A DNA stretch of 64,000 bases from Pyxicephalus adspersus. Its lineage: Eukaryota; Chordata; Amphibia; Anura; Pyxicephalidae. The translations under genes and the position numbers were made by a program. A model generated the notes under the pieces. It saw only the letters and a list, made by a program, of their open reading frames with translations. It ran no database searches and was not told where the DNA came from. Location: assembly GCF_032062135.1 (NCBI RefSeq), contig NC_092863.1, positions 17,069,024 to 17,133,023 of the forward strand, read 5' to 3'. How positions within the stretch are numbered: the first letter of the stretch is position 1; each line of letters begins with the position of its first letter. This document shows positions 25,300 through 37,814 of the stretch, one piece after another.

Positions 25300-26510
25300 A
25301 TATTTTTAGTACTGGTATTTTCCTCTATAACCCGGGTCATTCCTCTCCAGATGAACACTATCACAATGGACCACAGTTATATAGACAAATTATAATTTTT
25401 CCCCACTATAAAATTTTTCTTGTTCCCAGATTAGTTTATCATAGCCTGAAAATCATTGTATTAATGCCAAATACACCACCAACCTCTCCTTCCCCCAACC
25501 ACAAGCCTCAATAAGTAACTATACCATGCTTGATTTACTTTGTTGTCCCTTAAAATTTTTTTGTAAATGCATGGGTATATTAATACTAAATGAACACTCA
25601 TAAAAAGTATTTCAGTGATGACAAGATAATATTCTTGTGCATGCTCCACCCAATCTGCTCACACTGGAAATTGACTTTGGGTGCCAGCCATTGTCATGTA
25701 ATATGGCCATGTAGCATGTAGCATGGCTTATAAATGCTGAAAATAAACAATATCTTCACTCCAAAAAATAATTAAAGTCTCTAAAGCTGGTAATAAATGA
25801 ATGGTAGCATTGTAATTAAAATAATTGTTTACTATGTGACGCCAAAGGGACGGTTCATTAGTGCTAAACAGTAATCACGTCAAAATGCAGTATCCAATAA
25901 AATTGTTAAAATTATATTTTTGAAAGAATAATTTTACACATACGCAATCTGAATGATTACATTTCTATATACGGGGAAATATGTATCTATCTTATCTTGG
26001 ACTTGTTGGTGGTCTATGCCTTGTGACGTAAATTGTAAATTTATAACATTCTTTCCTAAAGTAGAACCTCCTATCTATGTTATGGAGAGTAGAGGGGGGT
26101 TCTGTTGTCCTACCACACTCTGTCATAAGGTGACAATGCTGCTTTTCCATAGATACAGTACATTAAGTAAGAGTCACCCTTGGTATAGTCACCCTAAGAT
26201 AGGAAGTGTGTTACTGGTGGAATCATCAGTTGCAATAAAAGAATCATTAAATAAAAGAAAAGTGTGGCCACCTCACCTCGGGCCTAGTGACCTCAGACCT
26301 CAAAATTTGCATTCTTTATTTTGATTCTGTCTTTATTACAATCCATCTTTTTTCTTCAAATAGGTAAAAATATCCGCATTGTGCACCATTGCAAAAATGG
26401 GGATTGGCCAACTGAGAGAAGAATAGATCAATTGAACATGGGTCTTCTTAAGGTCTATATTTGAGCACATATGTCACAGCACTTGTGCCAAAAAATACTA
26501 AAGTCTGATT
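25300..26510. other. Intergenic, no recognisable feature
   Basis: Contains a 123-codon frame at 25953-26324 with no recognisable domain, no splice context and no related sequence in the window, so I did not call it. Confidence 0.4.
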
Positions 26511-26582
26511 AAAAGTAACACAGCTGTGCAGAGGTAAGGAGTATGTAATATATTCAGTGCAGAGGTCAGGAGGTATTATGTA

Positions 26583-26843
26583 CAGAAGCCTTTCTCAACC
26601 TATTTAACATGGAGGAAGCATGAGAACCCCTTCTATAATTACAATATCCGCAGGCTACAGTACATTAGCCTGGTGGTCAATGGAAAGAATGCCTCCAATA
26701 TTGCTGGCGAATGGGAAGTTTGTCATCCTAAAGATAGCCAAAAACATCATTGGTGTAATTTAACCTGACCTGGGAGGCATGAATTGCTCTTTGCTTAAGG
26801 GACCCCTAGCAGCCTCTATAGGAACGCTAGTTGAGAAACACTG
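26583..26843. mobile_element. hAT-like MITE
   Basis: Starts CAGAAGCCTTTCTCAACC and ends GTTGAGAAACACTG, with inverted termini of about 14 bp. It is flanked by ATGTA on both sides, part of a probable target duplication. No transposase. Confidence 0.65.
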
Positions 26844-26975
26844 ATGTAGAGAAAACAGGGGTTAGGAGTACATGTGATGTACAGCCCAGCAAACAGAGTA
26901 CAGCCTTATGTAATATACATTGTATATAATATATATTGGGCTAGAGTCAGAAGTAGTATGTAACATGCAAATGTT

Positions 26976-27263
26976 AAGCTACGTACACATGTCCAAAGGT
27001 TCTCGGCCGTTATCGGACGAGAATCTGGCGTGTGTATAGCGCCCATCGTCCATACGACAGTCCTGGCAGAACCACGGACGATGGACGACGAATGATCCTA
27101 ATGCAAGGGAAGGGGGAGAGCGCACAGCAGGGTGCCGCTCCACCGCTCTCCCCTCTCCATAGAGCAGAACGGTGCGGTACAGCACTCATTCATGCACCGT
27201 GCAGTGCTTATTCATTGGAAAGGATCTTTCATGATTGATTGCTTGCACGTGTGTACCCAGCTT
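26976..27263 (+). mobile_element. MITE family B, complete copy
   Basis: 288 bp bounded by AAGCTACGTACACATG and CACGTGTGTACCCAGCTT. Internal GC-rich palindromic segments (CCATCGTCC/GGACGATGG). Related copies lie at 7548, 33178 and 52690. No coding capacity. Confidence 0.75.
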
Positions 27264-27417
27264 TAGACATAGTATATGATGTATACTGTGCAAGGGTCAG
27301 GAATAGTGAACCATGCGGGTATTGCTCACATTTTCACAGTGTACATCATATACTGTACTGCTAACTACCCTTGAACAATTTAATATATTTGACCAGTACA
27401 AATGTAATTTTCTTAAT

Positions 27418-27422
<5 letters not shown>

Positions 27423-27451
<29 letters not shown>
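27423..27451. repeat. (AT)n microsatellite
   Basis: Perfect AT dinucleotide run. Confidence 0.9.
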
Positions 27452-27454
27452 CTG

Positions 27455-28060
27455 TTTATATTGCCAAAAAAAACATACCCTATACCCTGTTTTTAATCTT
27501 CCCTATTGAACTCGGAATTCAGCTTTAAGCAATGACATCCTTTACAAATGATTTGCTATGTACATGAATCCAAATAAAAACTTTTGTCATCACGAAAAAA
27601 ACAGTATTAAGTTCTTTGAAGACGCTAACAGGTGTACTCTAAAGTTATTATGTTGCTACTGAGTAAATATAAGAAAAATTACAAGCTGATTACAAAGTGT
27701 TTCTGATCCCACAACACCTCTGTTCTTGCAGTAGCAATAAAATGTTGAGGTATTGGTTCTCAAGAATCAGTCATGCTTGTTTAAATAGTACAATGCTCTA
27801 GATGGCATTTGCCTTGCCAATTCACTCATAATTTCCGTCTATTAAAAATAACGCTGGGAGGGTAAATTGTTTCAAAACATAAATTACTTGTCTAGATTTA
27901 AATGATTAAAGAAAATAATACTTATCCATGCTCCACCCTAATATCATTTTATCATAACAAGCAACCTAAGGCATTTTGCAAATTAGGCCAAGTGGACACA
28001 TCTTTTAATTAACCTTTCATCAAGAATTTAAAAGCCAGACATGGGTTTGGGAGTTGTATG
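27455..28060. other. Upstream region of K-C
   Basis: AT-rich. No repeat or gene recognised. It may hold distal regulatory sites, which cannot be resolved by eye. Confidence 0.4.
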
Positions 28061-28065
28061 AAACT

Positions 28066-28090
28066 GAAACACCCACATATCATATATAAA
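28066..28090 (+). promoter_or_regulatory. K-C core promoter: CACCC box plus TATA
   Basis: GAAACACCCAC at 28066-28076 and TATATAAA at 28083-28090. The expected start is near 28115, giving a 5' UTR of about 53 nt. Confidence 0.75.
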
Positions 28091-28167
28091 GGCTAATGAT
28101 TTTTATCAGAGCAGTAAGCTTGCTATCTCTTTCACTTAGCTACTAGGAGGGCTATTATACCAAGAAC

Positions 28168-31100
28168 ATGTCTTATCAAAAATCATCTGCTTCATCCAGA
28201 CACTCCATCAGTGGTGGAAACTATGGAACAGCAGTCTGCTCCTTCCTTGGCAGTGCTGGCGCTACATGCGGAGCTGGAGGCTTTGGTTTTAACCAAAGTG
28301 GAGGTGCTTTCGGTGGCTTTAGTGGTGGGAGCATGAGTGGAGGAGCAGTTGGTGGCTTTAATGCAGGATCCTTCGGTGGTGGTTTCGGTGGGGTAGCTTT
28401 TGGAGGAGAAGGCCTCCTTTCTGGAAGTGAGAAAGAAACCATGCAAAATCTTAACGACCGCCTGGCTTCATACCTGAACAAAGTGAAGGATTTAGAAGAA
28501 GCCAATGCTGACCTTGAATACAAAATTAAGGCTTGGTATGAAAAGCAGGCCAATGATGGCAAACAAGTTAAGGATTATTCCAAATATTACCAAGTCATTG
28601 AAGAACTCAAGAAGCAGGTATTGATTTCAAATCAATATTATTGTAACCATATATGATATTTTGCCATTAAGATAAAAGCAAACTGAATTGAAATGCCTCC
28701 ATTTTTTACCATCATGTGCTCAGTATATCTTGCATAAAGAAGAAATGCATAACCAAATTATTTTCTTAATCACATCATGAAAACATACTTGATCAGAATC
28801 TTTTCTCTTGTATAGATTATTGAAGCCTCTGTGGAAAATGCAAGAATTGTCCTCCAAATTGACAATGCACGTTTGGCAGCTGATGATTTCAAGCTCAAGT
28901 AGGTTTTTGATCAACAATTATATGTTTAGAACAACTAATATGTTTGTTGTACATTGTATATGCAATATATGAATGATGACATTTTCTGCCATGTAGGTTT
29001 GAGAATGAGCTGGTTCTTCGTCAAAGCGTGGAAGCTGATATTAATGGCCTGCGCAAAGTACTGGATAACCTCAGCTTGGCTAAATGTGACCTGGAATCTC
29101 AGATTGAAAGCCTAACTGAGGAGATTTTGTGTCTCAAGAAGAACCATGAGGAGGTATCATAGAGTAAACTGCACAATATATTTATTCACAGATGCAAAAG
29201 TTTATAATTCATATTTCCTACTATATCAATTTTTTATTCCTTATTTTTTTTCTTTATTCCTGTTTTATTCTTTTTTTGTTAATCAGAAAATTCATCTTAA
29301 TTTTCTTAAAAGGTTATTTTATATTATTATATTATAAATCATATTAATTTTATTGCTTCCAGGAAATGAAGAGCTTACAAGGGGTCACAGGACAACTTTC
29401 TGTGGAGATGAATGCTGCTCCAGGAATTGACCTCACCAAAATCTTAAATGATATGAGATCTGATTATGAAGACTTGGCAGAGAAAAATAGAAGGGACGCG
29501 GAAGCTCAGTTCAATGAAGCGGTAAAAAAACTGCCAACTGCCACAATTGACTGCCATTGAAATTACAGAATAAACTCTTTAAGTATCTAAAATCCTAATT
29601 TATGTTTCAGAGTCGAGCCATCAAACAAGAAATTTCATCTGGTGCAGAGCAGATCCAATCTAGCAGAAGTGAAATTACTGATCTGAAGAGGAATGTACAG
29701 GCTCTTGAGATTGAGCTACAAGCTGCCCTTGCAACGGTAAGCCTGTAAAACTGCTCTAATATACCTCTTATTAGCATTTATTATAATTACTATTTTTGTT
29801 GAAAATAAGATTTGCTTGTACCATAATTATTACAATTTTTTATTGAAAAATGTGTTCACTGCTCGTTTAAAAAATCTTGGAAATTATTTTTAACCTTGCC
29901 TTAACGCATTAATGCTTTAATCAAATTTTAGATCATGTGTACTTTAGGCAAATCGTAAGCGATTTTGTAAGGCTGGCAATATTGATATATAAACAACCAG
30001 ATAATAATTAAGCAATGGTTTCTTTTTTTAGAAAAAATCACTGGAAAGCTCCTTGGCCGAGACAGAAGGCAACTACTGCATGCAACTTGGGCAAATCCAG
30101 GCAAAAATAAGCTCCTTGGAGGAACAGTTGTGTGAAGTTAGAACAGATATGGAAAGACAAGGTTTAGAGTATGAACAACTTCTGGACATCAAGACTAGAC
30201 TGGAGAGGGAAATTGAAACCTACCGCTGCTTACTTGATGGACAACCCATGTAAGAATAATATTGTTAATACATTGGTATTAACCCTGTATAATAGATCTT
30301 ACCTATCCCTATCAGTATATGTTAATAAACACTTTTGTCGAACTGAGAAAGTAGCTTACATATTGTATTCCTCTTCTTGTTTTTAGTTCAGTGCCCCTTC
30401 CACAACCTGTTCAGCCTGTTAAAGGTAAGTTCTGTTGTCTTTTTGATCTTTAGTAAAAGTAAATCATCCTGAAACCTATGTTTTGATAAATAAACAGTCA
30501 TTAATAACAACAGCTCATGTATTTTTATAGTTTCATGTTTTATTATCTATGTCTACGGGTACTTTTTATGTCTTATTACTTTGCCCAGGTAGATTTGAAC
30601 AAGGTTGCCAGTGATAATGGGCAATGTCTAGAGCAGCATGTGCCAAGCTTAAAAATGTGCAGATTGTTATCGGGAGGGATAAGAGAAATTAGGAGGCTGA
30701 GAAAGTGTAGTGGAAGGGATAAGAGGAATTAGAAGGCTCATTAGTTATGAAAACCTACTCTACGTGCTCTGGTTTAGTTGTCTGTGATGTATAAAACTGC
30801 CTGCTGCTTTCAGTAACTTTACTAATAATCATTTTTACTGAAATAATCATGTAGTAAAAGAGGCAGAGCTTTACAAATCACGTCTTGGGATTACGTGTTT
30901 ACATCACGTTTTGGGATTATTGCCTTATTAACACACTTGGCCCATGGCAAGAATTAATTTGGTGGGCCCCCTTAAACCTTAATTTTAATAGTTCTCCAAG
31001 CCTGGAAAAGATCAACTATCACAAGAGTTCCAGGGTGATCCAGCAAACATTGAATGATTTATTGGATCACCCAGGTTCCCCTATGATAGTCTACCTTTTC

Positions 31101-31311
31101 CAGTCTTGGGGCACCTTGATAAAACAGGCCCCATGTGCGCATTCTAATGCATACAAACACACAACAACCATGCTACTTATATTTAACAACTAATATAAAT
31201 TCTTTCTCCTCAGATCCACAAAGGGTCAGAATAATAAGAACCATTGTTGAGGAATGCGTTGATGGAAAAACCGTATCCCAGCAAGTGAAAGAAAGAGAAG
31301 AAAAGATCTAA
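28168..31311 (+). CDS. Type I keratin K-C, complete, compact
   Basis: Exons: 28168-28617, 28816-28898, 28997-29153, 29363-29521, 29611-29736, 30032-30249, 30387-30424 and 31214-31311 (TAA), giving 442 residues. The start follows CAAGAAC (A at -3) and encodes [17 protein letters not shown]. The head (about 1-85) is rich in GGFGG/SGGA glycine loops. The helix-initiation motif [20 protein letters not shown] has LNKVKD where LDKVRA is usual. Exon 4 is 53 codons. The termination motif reads TYRCLLDGQ, with Cys replacing a conserved Arg. The short tail has [11 protein letters not shown] and ends [17 protein letters not shown]...EEKI, the type I tail motif. Introns are short (98-789 bp) apart from a MITE in intron 7. 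No disabling change, so probably functional. Confidence 0.95.
30990..31131. repeat. MITE family A copy in K-C intron 7
   Basis: GGGTGATCCAGCAAAC and GGATCACCCAGGTTCC form the palindromic arms; the right terminus is TAAAACAGGCCCC. The left terminus is eroded. Confidence 0.65.
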
Positions 31312-31472
31312 CTGGTACCAAGAAGGCCTCCTATATCATTAATGGCTCTAAAATCTCCTGAACCTCTTCTGATGTCCTCATCAGACTAACTTCTAGAATT
31401 CTGCATCTTCCATTCTGATATTACTTAATATAATAAGATATGTTTATGTCTCTGGAAGGGTGATTTCCTATT

Positions 31473-31478
31473 AATAAA
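31473..31478 (+). terminator. Poly(A) signal of K-C
   Basis: AATAAA 162 bp after the stop, followed by TTCTTCTGATGC and a TGTGTTTTGGG stretch. Confidence 0.75.
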
Positions 31479-31499
31479 GCTTTCTTCTGATGCAAAAAA

Positions 31500-33175
31500 G
31501 TTCCTTCTATAATATATGTGTTTTGGGATTAATGTTATCCAATTTGGGTTGCAAAGAGCAAAACGTCCTATAGACACCTGGCATTTCTTGACATAAGTTT
31601 TATTTAGTTATAATACCCTTCATTTACAATTTACTGCATGTAAGAGTGCTATACATTAACCACAATATAACCAAGATCAAAATCAATTTACATTTTACTA
31701 TAATTACTACACACACCAAATACAGAAAATGTAACAACCATCACAGTTTTTAGAGGCACAAGCCCATGTTTAAATTTGACCCTACCTAATGAGTCATGGA
31801 AAAAGTATGTAGCCAGTTAGGCAAGAAATCTGATGAAGCTGGTCATGGTTTGCTTAAAACAAGTCTTGTTATCAAGTAATGACCGGTTCTGTATTGACAA
31901 AATTCTTCACCTTCTTTGAACTGGGATTCTATACTAGTTCCTTTCTATGAGGAAAGGTAAACTCTTAGGTTTCAAATCTATGTATCCCACAAGCAATATT
32001 TATTTAGTAAGTGGCAAAGCCAACATTTATTATTAACTTATGACTTCCATTACATTTAATAAAAGATTAATCTTAAAAAAGTAAAAGGGTATAAATGATG
32101 AAATACTAATATCCCTTATTTCATAGCTTAGGGCACAAATAAGTTTTGGACAAGGAGAGAAAGAAGAAAAAAATTAAATAGGGATGGTTTCGGACAGGAT
32201 GCCAGCTACACAAATGAGGCTCATTACTGTGTAATTTATGTATGTATTATGCACATACAGTAAATCTGGGAGTGCAAGCTTTAGCAGCTACTTTTAATAT
32301 AAGTAACATAAATGAATATTAAACAGGAAGGCTAAGATTGCCATGATTTTAACCTAATATTGAAAGTTAGATACAGACATCTCTCCTTTTGACAAAGTCG
32401 AAATTTCTCCCAAAAAACAGTAGTATGTTCAAAATTTACTTTAAAAATGAACTCCCTTCTGCAATATGTGCATCTCAGAACTACCTAGACATCACTATTA
32501 TTCATAATCTGACATTTCAGTAAAGGTCAAAACAGCTAATCCTTCCGGAGTTAGACTGGCCCACCATGGGACTGATGTGCCAACACAACTTTTTTTTATA
32601 CCATTTTTCAACCATAGGGCACAGGACAGCTGCCTGGCCCTCTGGTGGACCCTTGCACAAAATTCTGATAAATTCTGTGCTAGGGGAGCTATGCATTCTG
32701 GTGGGCCCTACTTCTCCCTTTCTGTGGTGGGCCACAGATCACCAGTCTTGCCTCGTGTCTATCAACCACTCCACTTTCCCCCTTCCGGTGCTGATATGTG
32801 CCTAACGCCCACAGAAAGCAGTAATTCTTGACTGTCTCATTGACCAGATGGCATCATCCAGTGGGGGGAATACCTTGGTCTCTAGGGGAAGATCGTTATC
32901 CAGTTTTACTCACTAATTATGTACCAGATTTTCATAAGCCGAATAGTTCAGAGCCGGGAGATGTTTTTGAAAGAAATGCCAATTTTAACTCGATATTTGC
33001 TCATATTTCTAAGCATGGATTAGTTTCTAGTTTAGCCAACATTAAAACAATGAAAGCGTGAGTCTTTCAACATTGAAAGTGGAGAAAAAGCGATTCCCTC
33101 AACCCTATTGTGAAAGTTTTCTATTTGTAAAGGTATATTTTACCTTTTTTTAAGTCAAGAATATTACAGAATGCC
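31500..33175. other. Intergenic, possible old repeat at 32540-32790
   Basis: Mostly AT-rich. The stretch 32540-32790 is GC-richer, with GGCCCACCATGGG and GGTGGGCCC in opposed orientation, suggestive of an old inverted-repeat transposon. No gene recognised. Confidence 0.35.
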
Positions 33176-33177
33176 TA

Positions 33178-33582
33178 AAGCTAGGTACACAATTGCAATA
33201 ATTATCGTTAGACAACAAAGGACTAATAATTATGCACGAATATTTTGAACGATTGTATTGTGCACAATTCTCTACATGTTGTAACACTACGATCGTTCAA
33301 ATATATTCTACCAATAGTGTACACACACAAGATATGATCGTTTGAACAATGCAGGAAGTGACATGTAAAGGTGAAAGTCTACTGTAGAAACATCCACGAT
33401 CAATGAACGACCGTACACACAATAGATAGTGAACGATCGTCGCTCAATCAGATCCGCCAGGGCGGTTGTTCATTTCCAGTGACAATCCTCGTTCGTCGGC
33501 GTCGTTGGTCAGTCGTTTATCAATTATCAGACGATCGGTCGTTAGTCTCCAACGATAATTATTGCAAGTGTGTATGCAGCTT
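33178..33582. mobile_element. MITE family B-related, complete copy
   Basis: 405 bp with about 32-bp inverted termini: AAGCTAGGTACACAATTGCA on the left, and on the right the inverse of AAGCTGCATACACACTTGCA. The subterminal AATAATTATCGTT is shared by both arms. The interior is rich in CGATCGTT-type palindromes. Confidence 0.75.
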
Positions 33583-34057
33583 TTGTTTTCAAGCTAAATT
33601 CCTCCATCCCTCTTTCATTTTCCATTGTCCCCTTTAATGTCTAATAAGTTCAAAAGCACAATATGTACTTTCTGTTTAGCCAATTATTTTCTGCCTATAA
33701 ATGTAATATTATAAGACTGCAGTACTACATAGTATTTGCATATTTATAAATTAGCAATTCATACAAAAAAAAATAAAGTCATGGCAGAGCCGATTAACTT
33801 TAATTTGAATGTATGAATTAAAGTTGGACTACAAGCAGAAATAGAAAACACCAAAAAAATAGTCATATAGTCTTTAAAAAGATCCTTTATTAGAACTAAA
33901 AATAAAAATTGGGAGCGGGTTGTTTATTTGCAGAAGACATGTTATGTCTCTTCTGCAATTAAATAAACACTGTGTGCACTGAGCTAGGACATGCACAACG
34001 TAGTGTACACTCACAGCATATCTGTCTGCTGAGAATTATTTAACTCCTGCACACATT

Positions 34058-34275
34058 GGACCTGGTTTAATAAAAGTCGCCAAAACTGGGTACACTTTGA
34101 TCAGTGAGGCTGGGTGATCCAGAAAAGTTGTAATGGATCTGGTCCAGGAATGAAAAAAATTATTATCAAATAGCAAATTACTTTTAGGAAATCCATTCCA
34201 GGTTTACTAGAACACCCAGCTTCACTGATGAAAATGTATCCTCTCCAGTCTTGGAGAGCTTTATTAAATTAGACC
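34058..34275. mobile_element. MITE family A, complete copy
   Basis: Left terminus GGACCTGGTTTAATAAAAG, right terminus CTTTATTAAATTAGACCC, flanked on both sides by ATT. The internal arms GCTGGGTGATCCAG and AACACCCAGCTTCACTG pair. Confidence 0.8.
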
Positions 34276-34769
34276 CATTCACTGGAGTTACTTCATTCCA
34301 GCATGCCCAAGATCAAAAGATTTTGATGGCCAAAGATCCTGATCCCAGAGGAGGACCAGGTGAAGAGACCAGACCAGACTGGGGAGAGTGTACTTTAAAA
34401 ATTCTCAACAGGCAGAAAAGATTATTTTATTAAAGGGACATCAGAGAATTGACACTGAAAGATCATAGCTTTTTTAATCATTACTGAACCACAAGCTGAG
34501 TCCAATAAAGGAGTAGATTGCTGGACCCTAGGAAACAATGAGCAAGGAGGCGACCAATATGAATTGCTTAGCTATAGCAAAAACATTTTTTGGCTATGTC
34601 ATCAGACAGGGATGGACAAGACAGAAATACAAATATTTTAGTAGATAAAACAATTATACAATAAGGAAAATAGGTATGTCACAAGTCATTAACTACATGT
34701 TATAGGTTAGGGACTTGAAACCAAAGGGTCATTATGAAAGCCAATCACCTAAACTTGGAAGTTAACATG

Positions 34770-35497
34770 CAAACATGCAAAAATTTACCAAATTGGCTTG
34801 TGTTAGTCTAGAATCAAATGCAGAATCTAGGTGTAGCATGAATATCACAGAAATGATAACAAGATAGTAAGGGGATATAGAAAAGAAGTGAGCATTACTT
34901 CATCCCAACATTATGTTTTCTCAAAAATTTGAAAACAAGTAGAGAATGTAGTAGAATCTCATATTTATACCTTCATTTTCTCAAATGATCATACTGATAA
35001 AATATTTTTATTGCATAAATAAAGAACACGTTACAAAGTTATTTAACTTAATTACATTATTCAAAACAAGTAGCATTAAACTCTTGAAGATTCAATCAGC
35101 CATTGTGGATAATGAAAGTATGGTGCTCCAAACTGGCAATAATGATCTTTCTCCAAACTGGCAGCTGATCTTTCTAATCTAAAGAAAACTTCTTATTAGC
35201 AGCAACATTTTTTTCTGTTTTTGTTTTCCAATATTTACTCAGAAATAGATAAATAATTGCATCACCTGTCAAATTGGTTTGAGAATGAGACAGATAGAAG
35301 CTGCTATTAATGGAAATGAAGGTACTGGATGGCCTCAACGTGGCTTAATGTGACCTTAAATTGAAGGCTTGGTCAAAGAAATTGAATGATGTGCCACTTA
35401 GGTTTAAAATCTTTATCGGTTATGAAACAGAAGCTGAACAGATCTCATTTGGTAAAAGCAAAATCATTACTTGAAGAGATCTGTTGTGCTTTTTCTT
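34770..35497 (+). pseudogene. Decayed type I keratin (exon 2, 3, 5 relics; perhaps 1)
   Basis: Exon 2 relic at 35090-35183: translation gives SAIVDNESMVLQTGN, aligned with [17 protein letters not shown], plus a small duplication before GGCAGCTGAT. Exon 3 relic at 35277-35395: GTTTGAGAATGAG, then after a 15-bp deletion GAAGCTG.TATTAATGG and GTACTGGAT..CCTCA and AATGTGACCT. Exon 5 relic at about 35420-35497 shares GA.CAGATC, GAAGAG and TGT...GCT. A possible coil 1A fragment at 34770-34830 (ATGCAAAAATTTACC, TGGCTTG) is weak. The spacing between exons 2 and 3 (about 94 bp) nearly equals K-C intron 2 (98 bp), so this is probably an old tandem duplicate of K-C. It is non-processed, since introns are retained. 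Exon 4 was not found. Confidence 0.75.
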
Positions 35498-35499
35498 TG

Positions 35500-37740
35500 T
35501 TGTTATAGAGTGGTTTGAAAAGAAAAGAAAGAGGCTCAAAATTGTGAAAAGTTAATGTATTGATATGCTTTACATTCATACATAATTTTTCAGCACATCA
35601 AGATAAATCATATCTCGAGTTCTGTTATTCTTCACAGAGCTGGGATTTTGTATGCTATTCAAAGATATGGTAAATCATAAATGACCATATTTTTTTGAAT
35701 ATGTCCCAACACGTTTAGCCACGGTTTGGCTTCTTCAGGGGTACAATACTGTATACGAGTTTTTATGGTATTGCAAATGACCGGTAGTGTTATTTATAGA
35801 ATTTTTGTGAAGTCACAGCTGAGGGTGCTTTGTATTATAGGATAAGCAAAAGAGGAATTAATACTGATTTTGCATATTCTGATTGTGGTGTTTCAAAAAT
35901 GTTTGCAGTCCATTCATCCAGCATATATATAATTTCAGATGACCAACTATTGAGCCAGATTATTCATATATAGATCACTGTGAAATGGATAACAGGGTAT
36001 ATCAGGGTATAGTGAATATCTAAATAATGAAGATTAGTATGATACTGTAAGTTAGTAAGGTCCGCTGGCTTCTAAAGGATAAGCAGAGTGTGCAGCAGCG
36101 TGAGTGGTAACAGCAACGTGAGTGGAAACAGAGACACAGCCGGAGTGTGTTACCACTCTCTGTTAGCACATTCATAACTTAAAAGAGGGCTCCCACATAC
36201 TATTTTTGGGAAAGAGAAGAATCACCTACCCTACTTCTTCTTTGTTGTCCAGTCACAAGCTGAGGAGGCAACCAAATTTTGTTGCTTACCTACAGAGAGA
36301 AGAAATTGAGGTCACTGACTAGGTTCATTTGCATACTTGTTCTGGGTTTGTGACTTACAATATGAATGTCAGGGGGTCAGCCTTACAGGAAGACAGCTTG
36401 CATATTTATTCCAACTTAACAACCCAACTTTTACTCCAAATTTTTACATTTCTCAATAGATTCAATTAGAAAAGGGGCGAATCATCTTTTACCAATTATA
36501 ATGCAGTTTTTTACTTAAATCCGTTATGAAAATAGTAAGAAAGTTGAGTAAAAGTTCTGTGAATATTTATAAGGGTGAAAACCCTTATAAACAGACCCTC
36601 CTAATGTTTTGAAAAGTCTTTTGAAATGAAATCTTGGTTAAGTATATATACAGTACATTAAGCAGCTTGAATAATAGAAATGTGTTACACTCTCGCGTTC
36701 TGATTACCTGTTTTACACCTTTTAAGGACATCCATGATTTCTAAATAGAATTGTCAGGCCATGGCATCAGAGATATGTCTGAACCAAGTTTATTACTCGT
36801 CACACCCATCAGTCATTCCACACGACACAATATCTTAAAATTAAAGGATTTTTAAAGGATTACAGAATGAGTTTCAGCCCATTTCCCATCTCAAAGAAAA
36901 GATAAATGTCGACAGGGATGAGTACAATTGGCATAATTGTTAATAATTATGTACTATAAATTCCGCTCTGTGCTAGAGCTCTGCTGGGTGGATCATAATG
37001 ATTTTATTATGTTGTAATAAAAGTTTTCTCTTTGTGAATGTCTGGCTTATCTGCTTGTGGAGGCCACTACGCATTACACGGGCTGTGTATTATGTATAAT
37101 GAGACATGCTTGCACGTGAACTACACGTGTAGCACTGACATCCTGGGTGGTGATTGCCACCACCTAATCGTTTGGAAATTTCTGTAGTCTGTGACTAATA
37201 AAGATAGGTCTTTCCTCAGTTAGGGTTTTACTTTGACAGCCAGGGGACTGTACTGAACAAAACTCCTTGATTCCTCACTTTGGAGTGCATTCTTATTGTA
37301 TCCCTATGGAGTTTGCACTTGGAGAATGGTGATGGCGCTGTCAAATGAATAATAAGTTCAAACTCTTGAAAGACAGACAGATTCTTTATTGCAGAAGAGA
37401 CCCTTTTTTACCCTTTTTACCCTTACCCTTACCAATATATCCAGAAACTTAACAGTTTGCCTTTACATTGTCTTGAACGTGTCTTGTGATTTTCTTATTT
37501 CTGTGGCATTGCATAGGAGCACTGCACCAGTAGTTGAAAAGGACTCACATAATTTAGGCTCTCCAGATCAAGATGAATATTTCCTTTCGGCAGGTACAAC
37601 ATCATGGTAATACATCATTGTTGTATTTTATCCATGTATTTTGCACTGTAGTAACACCTTAAAAATCTTGCTACAAAATTTTGGAAAAATAAAGACAAAT
37701 TTACAAGTCAATTGTAAAGCTCCTGACCCCGACATTTTCA
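35500..37740. other. Intergenic, one dispersed-repeat-like phrase
   Basis: CCCAACACGTTTAGCCACGG then TTTGGCTTCTTCAGGGGTAC at about 35704-35744 resembles a phrase common in amphibian dispersed repeats. No gene, and no further keratin exons seen. Confidence 0.4.
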
Positions 37741-37761
37741 TCAAACTTTCTGCAGAAATAT

Positions 37762-37763
37762 TT

Positions 37764-37796
<33 letters not shown>
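37762..37796. repeat. (TA)n microsatellite
   Basis: TA run abutting the truncated end of the Tc1-like element. Confidence 0.85.
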
Positions 37797-37814
37797 TTTT
37801 TATACATATGAATA

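Larger units (their letters stand above)
26520..27320. repeat. Degenerate minisatellite split by two MITEs
   Basis: Units of roughly 25-30 bp resembling GCAGAGGTCAGGAGTATGTA recur at 26526, 26558, 26855, 26945 and 27290. The array is interrupted by the elements at 26583-26843 and 26976-27263. Unit boundaries are approximate. Confidence 0.55.

Noticed and set aside
25953..26324. 123-codon open frame
   Set aside because: No recognisable domain, splice or promoter context; consistent with chance.
28192..28562. Minus-strand frames of 84 and 113 codons over K-C exon 1
   Set aside because: Antisense shadows of the glycine-rich head.
36080..37400. Search for exons 6-8 of the keratin relic
   Set aside because: No helix-termination or tail-motif remnant recognisable; similarity ends after the exon 5 relic.
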